Of a stretch of DNA of 64,000 bases, positions 1 through 10,405 are shown piece by piece. The translations under genes were made by a program, and so were the position numbers. The notes below the pieces were generated by a model. That model was given only the letters and a program-made list of their open reading frames with translations, did not search any database and had not been told where the DNA came from. Source of the DNA: Rhizopus sp. PT2906 (taxonomy: Eukaryota > Mucoromycota > Mucoromycetes > Mucorales > Rhizopodaceae); assembly GCA_025529335.1 (NCBI GenBank), contig JAMYHX010000036.1, forward strand, positions 62,001 to 126,000, read 5' to 3'. Positions within the stretch are counted from its first letter, which is position 1; every line of letters starts with the position of its first letter.

Positions 1-1
1 T

Positions 2-310
2 GCTGATCTAGCAAGCTTTTCGTGCTGGCAAAGTATACAATGGATCGATGATTTTGTACAGAGAAAACGAGGCAATGCGTTCCACTGTTTTGTCATTTTG
101 TTGAAAATTGCATCTTTATTTCAGTTTGCGATTGATCAGATGGCCTATTATGCATACGGTATTCCTCTTCATCTGCAGTTGGAAGTAGAAAAGGAGTTAC
201 AGCTGATCAGTCAACGTAGAGAATGGACGATGCAGATTAGGGAACTGGAATATAATGAAGAGAATTGGAGTAGTTTGATCATGAACACAGCAAAATCCCT
301 GGTGGATTAG
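2..310 (+). CDS. 3' end of an unidentified gene (5' end outside window)
   Basis: An open frame runs from the window edge to a TAG ending at 310, giving about 102 residues. I do not recognise the product. The C-terminal part is a charged, probably helical stretch rich in Glu, Leu and Gln ending in AKSLVD. There is no ATG early in the frame, so the start must lie upstream. A polypyrimidine run ending in ttatttcag at 114-123 could be a 3' splice site, in which case only 124-310 would be the last exon. The gene converges on the SSH4-like gene on the other strand, with about 50 bases between the stops. Confidence 0.4.
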   Translation, partial: ADLASFSCWQSIQWIDDFVQRKRGNAFHCFVILLKIASLFQFAIDQMAYYAYGIPLHLQLEVEKELQLISQRREWTMQIRELEYNEENWSSLIMNTAKSLVD

Positions 311-361
311 AGAACGATAATGATAATTTTATTATTATGGAGGATTGTAAAATATGTATAA

Positions 362-1559
362 TTAAGAAGAGTAACCTGGAGGAGAAGAAGACGAAATGGC
401 TGCGTATGTTAGGTGGTTTTCATTATGGTTATTGTCATCAGATAGTATGGTATCATCTATGTGTCCTCCATATGCGGGAGGTGGTGGGAGTAATCCTTGC
501 TTTGGTGCAAACGCTGCTTCTCGTTGATTTGCTATGATTGTTGTTAGACATTATGCCTTTGTTGGATGAGTATTTTTTTTTTACCTGGTATATATAAAAA
601 CTCTTGTAAGCCAAAATTGACAGATACATGGCAAGGACCAGAAGCCCCAACGATGGGAAAGATAGGATATTTAAATCCTATCAGTGCTTTACCTAGATTC
701 TAAAGAAAGGAAAATAGAAAAGGGAGAGGGGGGAGAGAAAAAAAAAAAAAGAAAGTAAGAGAGAGATTGTAGGACACTGGTAAACGAGAGACATCTTACT
801 TTTCCATTTTGAGTAAAGAAGATAGTTCCACTTTGATACAGATATCCTACACCTACGACATCGCCTTCCTTTATTGGTGGTCCATAGGGTCTTCCGTAGG
901 TCGAATCGCTGACAAATACAGCTCCTGAGTTAGAATGATACGCTACAGAATGCTTATGCCATCCTGGTAATCTCCACCTTGGATAAGGCTTAGTCGCAAA
1001 ACCTATGGCCACGCTATCCTCTTCGTGTAACTGGAGCACTTTTACTTCCCAGTAAGATAATTCCTGCATAGGTACTGGGAGATTGGTCATAATGCTTCCT
1101 TGACCTTGGCAAAATACGATTGTATAAGGATCATCCATAATCGCAGCATTACTTTCGTACTCTGAATCCTGCGTCATGTCAGCCTCTACAAACTTCCAAG
1201 CCAAGACTCCTTTTTCGATTATCATCGGATCATTCTTTACATCGATGAATTGAGTCGTATTTGGTGGATATTTCTGTTGCCAGTCTATTTAAATGTACGG
1301 TTAAGTGCTTGTTATTGCAATGTATACCTTCTCTCTTACTTGTTACTGTTTTTATTGTTTCGTCGTCAGCCGTCTCTGCAATACGAACCAGTTGAATGTC
1401 ATTTACTGGTTGTCCTTCTTCTTGTTGCTGTTGTCGTTGTTGTTCAAGGAACCGAGTCTTTCTGAATACCCTTAAGCCAACACAAGCAGTTATTGAGAAT
1501 AAGAGAATGACGAATATGATTACAATTGCGTAAACAGGCTCATAGGGATTGTCAGGCAT
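362..1559 (-). CDS. SSH4: SSH4/EAR1-like Rsp5 ubiquitin-ligase adaptor (TM + SPRY + PY motifs)
   Basis: Spliced from four exons (1559-1340, 1284-800, 699-585, 531-362), the frame closes exactly to 329 residues. Residues 8-30 form one transmembrane helix. A Gln/Glu-rich stalk follows, then a SPRY domain from about residue 95, with motifs VAIGFATKPYPRWRLPGWH and GDVVGVGYL and ending in a conserved CHVSVNFG block. The last exon carries two PY motifs, PPAY and PPGY, near the C terminus, the kind bound by WW domains of Rsp5/Nedd4 ligases. Yeast Ssh4 and Ear1 have this same order and bring Rsp5 to membrane cargo in the endosome and vacuole. The role here is inferred from that family. A polypyrimidine run ending in tttcatag lies just upstream of the ATG, so a 5' UTR intron is likely. 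Identity is fairly sure; choosing between SSH4 and EAR1 is not possible. Confidence 0.85.
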
Positions 1560-2181
1560 CAGGCTATGAAAAAAAAAAGAGAGAGAGAGAGGAGAGATTA
1601 AAAAAAGTAATTGAGCTGAGTTTTATAAAATTGGAAAGGAGTGAAAGAACAAAGAATTAGACACATCCTTTTCTTGCTTATTGTTGTAAAGACATTCATT
1701 GGATAAGAAAGAAAAGGATGAAAGGGTATAAATACACAAAGGCCATTAATTCACCCCCCCTTCTATTTCATATTGACAACAATGATTACTGCATCAACTA
1801 GTTACTGCTTTATTTGCCATATTTATGCAAAAGCAACCACTTTGGAAATTTCATTCATATATAGTTTAGCCTGTTGATGATCAATACTGATTACTGTTAA
1901 TTAGACACAATGCATGCAGAAAAAAAGAAGTTGCTGTTTCCGTGTATTCGCTTCATAACTGAAATGATATTTACTTTAACAATTACCCCCTTTCCCTTTC
2001 ATATTCTCCTCTTTTTTCTCTTTCTCTCTTTACACCGATTAACTTTATCAACGTAATAAAAGTTTGATACAAACTTGTAAGTACACATTTATTACGCTCT
2101 TCTTTTTTCTTTCCTGTTAGATGTAATATTTATAATATGTATATGATAACTCGGTTTCTTTTTTCGTATTTACAATCTAAG
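1560..2181. other. intergenic, no gene seen
   Basis: Between the SSH4-like start and the stop of the nucleotidyltransferase gene. AT-rich with homopyrimidine runs; the part next to 1560 probably holds the 5' UTR intron and promoter of the SSH4-like gene. No coding signal on either strand. Confidence 0.5.
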
Positions 2182-4490
2182 TTATTTTGAAGCACGAAGC
2201 TTATTGTTGCTTTTGTTTTTTGGCTGTCTATGATTGGTATTATTTTTACTATTGCTTTTTGACGGTTTCTTATGTTTGCTCTTGTTGCTACCACTGTTGG
2301 TCGCTGTTGCTGTGGAAATAAATGACTTGCTGCTGGCAACCGGTCGTTTTGTTGTTGCAGTGGTTGGCGCTGGAGCAATCTTTACTATTTCTGCCAGAGT
2401 CTTTTTCTTTTCTTCATTATCGCTATTATTATTATCATTATTATTATTACTGTCAACATTGGTGTTATCGCCATGTCTTTTCACCGTAGACCATCGTCGT
2501 GGGCCTATTGCTGGAATTCCCATCTCCTTTGATGTATGCGCATGACCCGAAATCGAAGGCCATTCCATACCACTCGATTGTCTACGTGGCGGCCTTTCCT
2601 CAGACTGCTTTTGCTGTTGATGATGATGTGAATTCTGATGATCAAATACTTTCTTTCTTTGATATCCATTCCTCTTGACAAATCCTTCTTTATTATCCTC
2701 ACGCTGTCTAGTAGACTTCTTTTGATGTCTCGTAAACAAGCTATCTACTGATCGCGAATGATTTGTGTTCTTACTGATGTTCAACATCGATAGCAAGCTT
2801 GAAGGAACAGGTGGCAGAGGATGGCTACCATGACGTGTAGTTCGGCTTTGGATGATTGTATCCAGAGCTTGTGAAGAACTGAAACGGGGATAAAACGTCG
2901 AATGAAGTGCTGATGGTCTATATGGCGAGCTCGAGGGAGTTTTTGGCAATTGTTGATAGTGACAGATGCCATCGACCATGCTCTTTCGACGATCATGAGG
3001 ATGCGCTGTGAGTTCGATTTTGTGATTGTCGTCAGAATAGGCAGGCAAGGTGAGTGAAAAGATGTTGGTCGTGGGTATGTCTGTGTTGTGATCGGAGGCA
3101 TGGAACATGTGCTTATACGGTGCACAGATCGTCTCTAGATCAGCATGATCAAGAATCAAGTCTAAACATCGTTGAAACTCAGATCTTAATCCTAAAACCG
3201 AGGTTACATCTGCAGAGTTACCGAGGTTTCTTTGAGTGTTAAACGGTTCTTCTACGCACAAACTCGTCCTATTCCTTCCAACATCCCATCCTTTCTCATT
3301 CTTTGTCAGATACTTTCCCTGCCGCACAGATACAACCTGACTGTCATAATCAAATTCAATGGCAAATCGACGAAAGAATGCATATAGTAATCCTCCAAGA
3401 CTCTCCTTATTCTTCAACCCAAATCCTTTCCACTTTTTGATGTTATCACAAAAGTAATACTCATCCTTATTCAATTCATCATTTTCTGTTGCATGAAGGA
3501 TTGGCAAGATAGGAGGTTCACGCTGCTGTAGAAAGTTGATGATCATGCATGTCCATGTGTAAGATGATAATGTCCCACCATTGGCTGGTAATAACACAAT
3601 ATGAATCATCTTGGTCCATCCTGCATTTTTTTTTCTCGCTTACCTGCATCGTTTAATTGCCTCTGTTTGGTCCAATGCTTGACTGTCATGATCAGCGGTC
3701 GTACACGAGGATCAAGGGCGACATAAACTTTGATCATTTTTGTGTTTTGTAAAGCAAGTGTATTATTTACATTGATATCGCATGAAAGTTGCCTATGAAT
3801 CATTAGTTAAAAGAGCCAATATTATGTAATAGACATACAACTCTGGGTCAAACAGGCGAACAATGGGCACTTTTGCGCGTGGTACACAAACAACATGCTG
3901 CATTCCACCTATAAACAATATTGAGCATACCCTCTTTTTTCATATATGGTGATTCTTACATCTTTTAAATAATTTTGCAAGTACTCTGACATTTCGTAAT
4001 CCATTCCATGGCGTAGTGATACACAAATCGATATCAGACGAACTTGTACCTAAATCATTCATAGAGGATCTACATAGGGTGTATACAACATGTATAGTTT
4101 ATTTCGTCTGAGAAACTGTTTGAACTGCATATATATATTCTATTCTTGTGTTCAATGATCCTTACCCAAACACATGTGCCTTTATATCATGATCCGGCCA
4201 TTCACTATTCAATAACTTTTCCATCTTCTTTACAAACTTTAGTCTTCTCTCGTAACTTTCCTTTGTTGGTAAAAGTTTCTAAAAAAAAAGTGTTAGCAGC
4301 GCCCATGATGACTTTGTTTGTTTACCTGATAGAGTTGTAAAATGTCTATCGAGAGGTTATCCTCTTGTTGCTTATCGAGGTAATAGGGAACAAAAGGGCT
4401 TTTAGACTCATCGGGTGCAAGACATTGGAACATGGGCTGAGGCACAAAGTTCTCTACCAGTTCTGTATAATTATCTGTGGATGCCTGCAT
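2182..4490 (-). CDS. Cid1-type non-canonical poly(A)/poly(U) polymerase
   Basis: Six exons (4490-4326, 4278-4166, 4069-3960, 3908-3839, 3792-3644, 3584-2182) join in frame to 614 residues. The nucleotidyltransferase core is plain: a GSS motif followed by LGTSSSDIDLCI, which supplies the first two catalytic aspartates, and a third in LSCDINVNN. The PAP-associated region follows, with VRPLIMTVKHWTKQRQLNDA and the GTLSSYTW element. The family adds A or U to RNA 3' ends; cytoplasmic Cid1/Cid13-like members act in RNA turnover and nuclear Trf4-like ones in surveillance. Which applies here cannot be told. The last 250 residues are unlike the core: Ser/Asn/His/Gln-rich, then a Lys-rich basic tail, probably disordered and possibly RNA-binding. 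The start is the first in-frame ATG of exon 1; a further upstream exon cannot be excluded. Confidence 0.88.
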
Positions 4491-4647
4491 CCTCTTCTTA
4501 AATTCTTTGTCAAGATGTTTCCCTTTACTGAATGAACTTTTTTTACAAAGAAAAAAAAATTAAGAATAAAGGGGAAAACTTTTTGTCACTAAAAAAACAA
4601 AGTTGAAGTCACGTAGCTGTCCCTGTTGTTCCAAAATAGTAATATCG

Positions 4648-5165
4648 TACAGTGCTTTCAACAAGTAATGTCACAGCCAATCAAAATCCATGTCACGTCA
4701 ACGATGCCGAGACTCCAAACTGCTTTCTAACTGCCGTCGATCGATCTCTCTGGATCCTATACTCTGACTGCCCATGTCTAAATCAGAGCGCAGTCGCTGT
4801 ATACGCTGTTAGTTGCCTTGATGTGCACCGACGCCTATTCATGCCTGATACTATACGCGGTCCACTGTCATTCCTTCTGAATATGCTTCCTCTACGTTCC
4901 TCGGTTCCCCCAAATCTAGCCCTCACCTGGTCTCAACGATGGCCGATTGTATGCTCCCTACTACATGAATTAGACCAGCTACACCATAACAAATTGATCT
5001 CCACTAAGCATCCCCCATAGTCAAAAATTTCTTGTATGGTTAAAGCAATTCATTTAACTTTTCATTGATAGCTTTATTCATCACTTTCCTTTTTACATTT
5101 TTTTTTACCCTTGTGCCCATAAGGGGTTTTTCGCGCCCATTTGGACCATCAATAAAATAAAATAT
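4648..5165 (+). mobile_element. chimeric transposon scrap: Tc1/mariner N-terminal piece joined to LINE-like 3' end
   Basis: Positions 4648-4685 match the reverse complement of 7657-7694 with one mismatch in 38 bases; at 7.7 kb that sequence codes for the start of the Tc1/mariner transposase. Here the same frame stays open (122 codons, ending 5020) but changes to an unrelated sequence. Its end reads WSQRWPIVCSLLHELDQLHH, which aligns with the end of the frame at 15.5 kb (LSFLLNML versus LSYLLNLL, and the RWPxxCxxLxExD core). After the stop come a ttttacatttt run, the hairpin-like cccataagggg followed by tttttcg, and an A-rich tail with AATAAAATAAAATA. This looks like the 3' end of a non-LTR element fused to a transposase scrap. 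I infer the LINE assignment from this 3' architecture; the RT domain itself is absent. Confidence 0.5.
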
Positions 5166-5416
5166 CATGTTAATCAAATAAAAAAAAACGTGCACCATCC
5201 CTCTCTCTCTCTCTTTCTACCTGGTTTTTTTATCGATTTACTATCAAATTCATGTCAACATCCAAAAACAACTTATTAACACGCGGTCAAGCCATATGCC
5301 TTATACTTTATATGATGCCCACTGTTGACAGCTGACGAAAAGGAAATGACATAGTATACAACAATGTGTTTAATGTTACGTATACCGAAGATCAAGGCCC
5401 TCAGCATCCTTTTGCC

Positions 5417-5689
5417 ATGGAGAAGTCAATTATCAAGAATCCGTTTACATACAAGACTTATTCTAGGACACCATCTACCAGCCCAACTTTATATCCAAGC
5501 AATACTGTGACCAGTGATAAAATCAGCGATTTCAGCAACAGTAACAACAACAATAGCGATGATAGCGACTCGAGCACCGATGATTCAATTGTCTACAACC
5601 TCCAAAGTCTACTATCGATCACCAAGCCAATGTTTTTTAAGAACGTTGAAAACAAAGATATCTTTGACTATACCTTTTATACCAGGTGA
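5417..5689 (+). CDS. small Ser/Asn-rich ORF, unknown
   Basis: An ATG-started frame of 90 residues with a Ser/Asn/Asp-rich middle (SNSNNNNSDDSDSS) and a terminal segment with mixed hydrophobic residues. The frame is open for 17 codons upstream without another ATG, so it could be an exon of a longer gene. I recognise no domain. It sits in a repeat-bordered region and may be chance or a relic. Confidence 0.22.
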   Translation: MEKSIIKNPFTYKTYSRTPSTSPTLYPSNTVTSDKISDFSNSNNNNSDDSDSSTDDSIVYNLQSLLSITKPMFFKNVENKDIFDYTFYTR

Positions 5690-6564
5690 ACACTACATGC
5701 GCCAGAAAGTGCGCCAGAAAATAAGCTGATACTGCAGGCGCTTTCTTTGGGCGTTACCTATGTTGTCTGCCTAACATAAGGCTGTCCAGTTCACTCTCTC
5801 TAATATAAAATGTGAATTCATCATAATTACACGTGAATGAGCTTGATTCTTTGTTGATAGGACTGACAACATCCCTTTTCTATCTCTTTCTTCTTGAAAA
5901 GAAACAAAACAAGATGGCAATTTCATAAACTCAGATTGACGCTACACATTGAAAAACTTTGCTGAGTGATATCATGGGTAATAGGTAGAAGTAGCGCCTG
6001 TAGAATTAGTCTAATTTCCACGACGGACATCTACAACAAGATCTGGTTGTGTGAAACGGTCAACATAGTTCTTCTCATTTCCCGATTTTATTAATCTCAT
6101 CTTTCCTCCCTTTTCCCTCGATATTGTGTTATTCTTCTCTCCTTTTATATTTGTTTCCTTTACCATTTACCCGGAACTCATTAAAAAAAGAGCATTGTTT
6201 GTCTTTGTCTATTACTTTTTTTCTGTTTTAACTGTAAATTCAAGTTTTAGCTAAGCGAATGTGACAGAAAGGATTAATGAATATACTGTGGCACTGGAGG
6301 GATATGGAGAGGAGGAGTGGGATAAGTAGTGTCATAGGGATAAATAAAGAGACGTGATTATTGGGAAACGAGAAAGTGCTGGAAAAAAGAGAATGATGGA
6401 AAAGAGTCATGACAGAATGAGACAGATAAAAGCACTAACTACTTATCAAATTATCTATTAAAATAAACTAATGAATCACCATATTGCATAATGCGCTAGT
6501 CTTGTCCCTGCCTAGCTTCTTCAATTTCCGGAAGGGGTTGTTGTAGAGCAGGAGACTAATATAC
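5690..6564. other. intergenic, no gene seen
   Basis: AT-rich DNA with pyrimidine runs and no sustained open frame. It separates the small Ser/Asn-rich frame from the direct repeats at the end of the Tc1/mariner relic. Confidence 0.5.
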
Positions 6565-6640
6565 TTCAAAGTGTAGACAGCACATTTCTTTGTAGATAGC
6601 ACAGTTCAGAGTGTAGACAGCACAATTCGGAGTGTAGACT
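6565..6640 (-). repeat. tandem about-21-base repeats at the 3' side of the Tc1/mariner relic
   Basis: Three and a half units start at 6565, 6586, 6605 and 6626, with consensus TTCnnAGTGTAGACAGCACA; the second unit is shortened to 19 bases. They lie 114 bases beyond the transposase stop. That is where the terminal inverted repeat or internal direct repeats of an IR/DR-type Tc1 element would be. I could not find a matching inverted copy beyond the other end (7.7-8.0 kb), so the opposite terminus seems lost. Confidence 0.6.
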
Positions 6641-6753
6641 TTTCCTCAATGAAAGTGGCTCCTTTGCCTTTGTCATCAAAAATATTGCCACAACAGCATG
6701 TTTAAAAATTCATGGGTTCACATTAGAAATATGAGAAAGTACTGTTACTTCTG

Positions 6754-7198
6754 TTAAGTGACCAAAAAAAAAAAGATTTTCAAACAAGTGTCCGATTGGC
6801 GGTGGAATAACCAACACTGGTAAGAATGCGAGACGAAACATTTGAAATGACTTTGCTTCACACTGTTACAGGCTTCTGTAATCCTTTTGGACAAAGTGTC
6901 TTCCTGCAAGAACCTATGACGCTTAACCTTACTCTTTGCCACTGCCCAGAATTGTTCAATTAGATTAAGCTCAGGAAAGTAAGTAGGAAGATACACATAT
7001 CTGTATCCTCGATACTCAATATACTTCTTTATGTTTTCATGCGTGTGAATGGGTGAATTATCCATAACAATATAGTGGCCTTTCATATGTGGGTGTTTGT
7101 CCATTTCGTCGAGTGTCATTTTTAAGAAACTAATGTAGTGACCACTGACAGTTCCTAAGCTTATATATCCTTCAGCTTTTCTTTTCTTAGCGGGTCTT

Positions 7199-7239
<41 letters not shown>

Positions 7240-7696
7240 GCCAACGGTAATCAAACCCGAGACAGAGATAGCGCCCAATATAGACGTCGTGTTTGCTCGC
7301 ATTGTTGGCCGGGTAACAATAGCACGCGTTCTAGGCCAAGCTCTTGACCGTTTCATATTGATATCAAAAGCAGATTCATCAAGAAACACGCAATTCGTCA
7401 GAAAGTTCATGTCCGTATTTCCCAATTGTACCGCTCCTCAATCTTTTCTCTCAATAGAATGAAAATCTGCTTTTTTCAACAAAAGGTCGCATCCATGTCT
7501 CATAAAGTTATTAACAGTGCTGCGTGATACTTTAAGATCATGAAATCGCTTCAACAACAGTAGCAGAGGGATTAGCATCAATGAAGTTGATCACAGTCGT
7601 TTTATGTTCTTCAGCCAAGATGCACTTACGACCTACTTTTTTACAGCTCTCAAAAATTTGATTGGCTGTGACATTACTTGTTGGAAGCACTGTATT
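6754..7696 (-). pseudogene. decayed Tc1/mariner-type DDE transposase
   Basis: The C-terminal two thirds is one frame (7425-6754) with the catalytic triad pattern: LDESAFD, then VMDNSPIH, then PELNLIEQFW. The N-terminal part can be read upstream in other frames from TSNVTANQ near 7685 through RKCILAEEHKTTVINFIDAN and a helix-turn-helix-like stretch. It is broken by at least one stop and frame changes near 7430-7560, so the gene is dead. A 37-base T run at 7201-7237 (poly-A on the coding strand) inserts twelve lysines between the first two catalytic aspartates while keeping frame. Only the 3' flank shows repeats. The family moves by cut and paste at TA sites. Confidence 0.85.
7201..7237. repeat. 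37-base T homopolymer inside the transposase relic
   Basis: Uninterrupted run of T on the plus strand, read as twelve AAA codons in the minus-strand transposase. Its length may be subject to sequencing or assembly error. Confidence 0.9.
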
Positions 7697-8691
7697 TTTT
7701 TTTTTTTTGATCCACAAGCTCTAAATAACTGTTTTCCCTCAAGGCAATTATGAAGATCAGTCCTACTGGTTTCTTCTAATCTGTTATTTTCCTAATATCA
7801 TACATACATATTCACAAATGGGATATAGTCTTGTTATCAATAGATTTTCTAAATATTTCAAAGTCTAACAACAAATATTATAAAGGATGAATAGTTTAGA
7901 AAACTCAATCTTTACAAAAAGTATTTTGTTTGTTGTGGTGATTTTAAAAGAATAGCTATAAACATTTACAAACTGGGGAAAGACATACTATTCATTCGAT
8001 CTACATAGAAGCAGCGATTTGGTAATTAAAATCAGAAAAATAACCAAAACATTGGTTATGCTCGAAAATCAACTGATTAAAAAAGGGCCTTAGCCATGTC
8101 TGGTATCGGATGACTTTGGTACTAGAATCGATATGTATCCCGTTTTTCCATTCAGAAGAACGAGGATTATATTCAATAAAGCTTAATAATGCTGCTTATT
8201 ACAAGAAAACTTCACTTTATTTCTTTATAGAAAAGAGAGATTTGGCTGAAATAGGCTATCAAAGGACACTATGAAATAAAGCAAAAGGTGTTTACAATAA
8301 CCAGTTTATTCTGTTTACTTCATCAAAAATGTCTCCTTTGATTTTTTTTTCTTCTATAATATAGAAGCTGTTATCAATCATGTGAAAGAAAGATCTTGAA
8401 GGATGATTGAGACATGTATTATATATATATATATATCTGGAAGCAACAAGACTTTTTTCAGAGGGATGACATCCAATTCTTTGGGAAATAGTATTAAGGA
8501 AGATATTGTTTGGCAGAGGCTGTATTGATAAATTTAGTTTCTTTTAAAAATAATAAATATTGATTCATAAAGCAGATTAAACATAATACATAAAACGGAT
8601 TACATAAGCATAAAAGGGAACACATAGAGTCAAATCAGTAAAGGAAAGTAAGCATAGACTGGGGGAAAAATGAACTGGGTAAAAATGAATG
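7697..8691. other. intergenic, no gene seen
   Basis: AT-rich, with short homopolymers and an (AT)n run around 8420-8440. It contains no matching terminal repeat for the transposase relic and no credible coding frame. The right part is the 3' flank of the bHLH gene. Confidence 0.5.
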
Positions 8692-10405
8692 TTATGTGGA
8701 TTTACCAGTTGGTGAATCGACTTGCATCTCATCAACGCCTTGTTTATCCTTATCTTCGAGCTTTTCTCCTGCTATCAGTCGCTCAATCGTTGCATCTTTT
8801 TCAGACAGGGTCTTCTTTAAAGACGTGATGTATTCGTAGGCATACTGGAGCAGTAACACTTTGGACAGGGGCTTCATAGTGGTTGCTTCTGATTGGCTTC
8901 CAGGGCTACCTTCATCATCTTCAGTGGATTTCTCGCCCTCGTTCGCATGATGTTTGACTTCTAGCTCCTGGGCTTGTATCACCTGGGACATGAGCGATTT
9001 TTGACGCTTGACATAGCCTTCTTCGACCTCACAGCGTAGTCGGTCAAACCATTCCTTGAGAGAATCACGTCGCTTTTGCTCTGCTGCCTTATGCGCCGTT
9101 CTTCGAACTTCGAGACCACTCTTGATCTGTGAGTTGAAAGCGATACCTAGTGCAGCGCCCTTGCCCTCCATCAAATTCTGATAATTTGACCGTGTCGCAA
9201 GAATGCGTTCGGCATCCTCTACTGAAGCAACCTGAGAACCACCGAGAGAGAGCATGGTCGGCAGCGCGTTTGTGCCTGGACGTAATGTAGGACTGATCAA
9301 GAGAGGCTTGAGTGCGCGAGGAGAGGCAATTGCCTTGGGATCGGTGGATTCACGTCGTTGCTTCTTTCTGCCAGCAGGCTTTTCCTTCTTTATGGACGCT
9401 CTTTGTTTTCGCGGGGCTATGGATGGTGTAGTTGGGTGCGTTGTTGCTGCAACTATAGGCTCGCTATTGAACGGCGGAAGAGAGGTAGGAGGTAGGGGTG
9501 AATCAGCCTTTGGGGTTCTGTTAGAGATCTTCATTAATGAAGCAGGTGTAGCTGGTTCCATTCGTAAAGTGTCTTGAGAGGTATGCGTTGATACATGTCC
9601 ATTTTGATGAGCATCATTCTTTATATCTACAGTAAAAAGAAAAATAAATACATGCGTAAATGGTAAAGGGAAAATACTCTTACTGTCTTTCTGTGAAGAA
9701 GTATCAGATGAGATCAGGCTGACTTCATACTGTTGCGAACGCTGCTGCTGTTGTTGCTGTGATTTTTGTAGTTCAGACAATTTTTGAGTGATTAATAATT
9801 TCGCTTGTTCTAGCTGCTCGTATTGCTCTCGTATCTGATTTGCAGACATAAACCGAGGCTTTTGCTGTTGAGAACCATCTGATTGAGGGTGCATTGCGGG
9901 GGAAGACAAGGGAGAAAAATCCAAGTCGTTACCAAAATTGACTGATTTATTATTTTGTTGCTGTTGCTGTTGTTGTGGCTGCTGCTGTAATTGATAACTA
10001 AAAGAAGGGGTCATGGCTGGAGAAATGAGGGGTGTGAGCATATCCTATGAATATTTTTCTTTGGTATAAATTTATCAATGATTATAAAGACATACTGTTT
10101 ACTACCTCTTGTTCATAACAATCCGAAATTTGTTGAGGTGTTATTCTGTAATGAGGCGATGAATGATTGGCCAGATGATGTTTTGGAGCATGATGATAGC
10201 TAAGGAATGAATTTACGTGAGGAGAAGAGGTTGTTGGTGTATTTGATTGAAATAAGAGATTGATGTCCTGCTGGAACTGATCATAGTTATTCGTACTATT
10301 GGACTGTTTCTGAGAGTATTGCTGATCATTATTAGACAGGCTTCTCAGCATTTCCATATCGTTCATGGTTTCAACGAGCTGAAAATTACTTAAATCCATT
10401 ACCAC
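8692..10405 (-). CDS. bHLH transcription factor
   Basis: The C-terminal frame (10041-8692) contains a basic region RRTAHKAAEQKRRDSLKEWF, helix 1, a loop of about 50 residues rich in acidic and Ser residues, and helix 2 KPLSKVLLLQYAYEYITSLK, then a short leucine-spaced coil. The His-Glu-Arg arrangement of the basic region is that of E-box (CANNTG) binders. The N-terminal half is Gln- and Pro-rich, typical of activation domains. A first exon (10405 to about 10100) supplies the start MVMDLSNFQL. Its junction is ambiguous: donor gtatgt near 10096 with acceptor ctccag near 10017, or gtagta near 10105 with catag at about 10044. A 60-base in-frame intron near 9625-9684 is likely, since otherwise twenty very hydrophobic residues interrupt the linker. 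The unusually long loop resembles fungal Ino4/Cbf1-like and SREBP-like factors only loosely; target pathway unknown. Confidence 0.82.

Noticed and set aside
2234..2545. Leucine-rich plus-strand frame opposite the nucleotidyltransferase tail
   Set aside because: It is the antisense reading of the Asn/Lys/Ser-rich tail; AAC/AAT repeats on one strand give Val/Leu runs on the other.
6754..7425. Treating the transposase frame as an intact gene with a lysine-rich insert
   Set aside because: The N-terminal DNA-binding part lies upstream in other frames with stops, so the ATG at 7425 is internal.
9254..9577. Plus-strand frame across the bHLH gene
   Set aside because: Antisense shadow of a real exon; no start context or domain.
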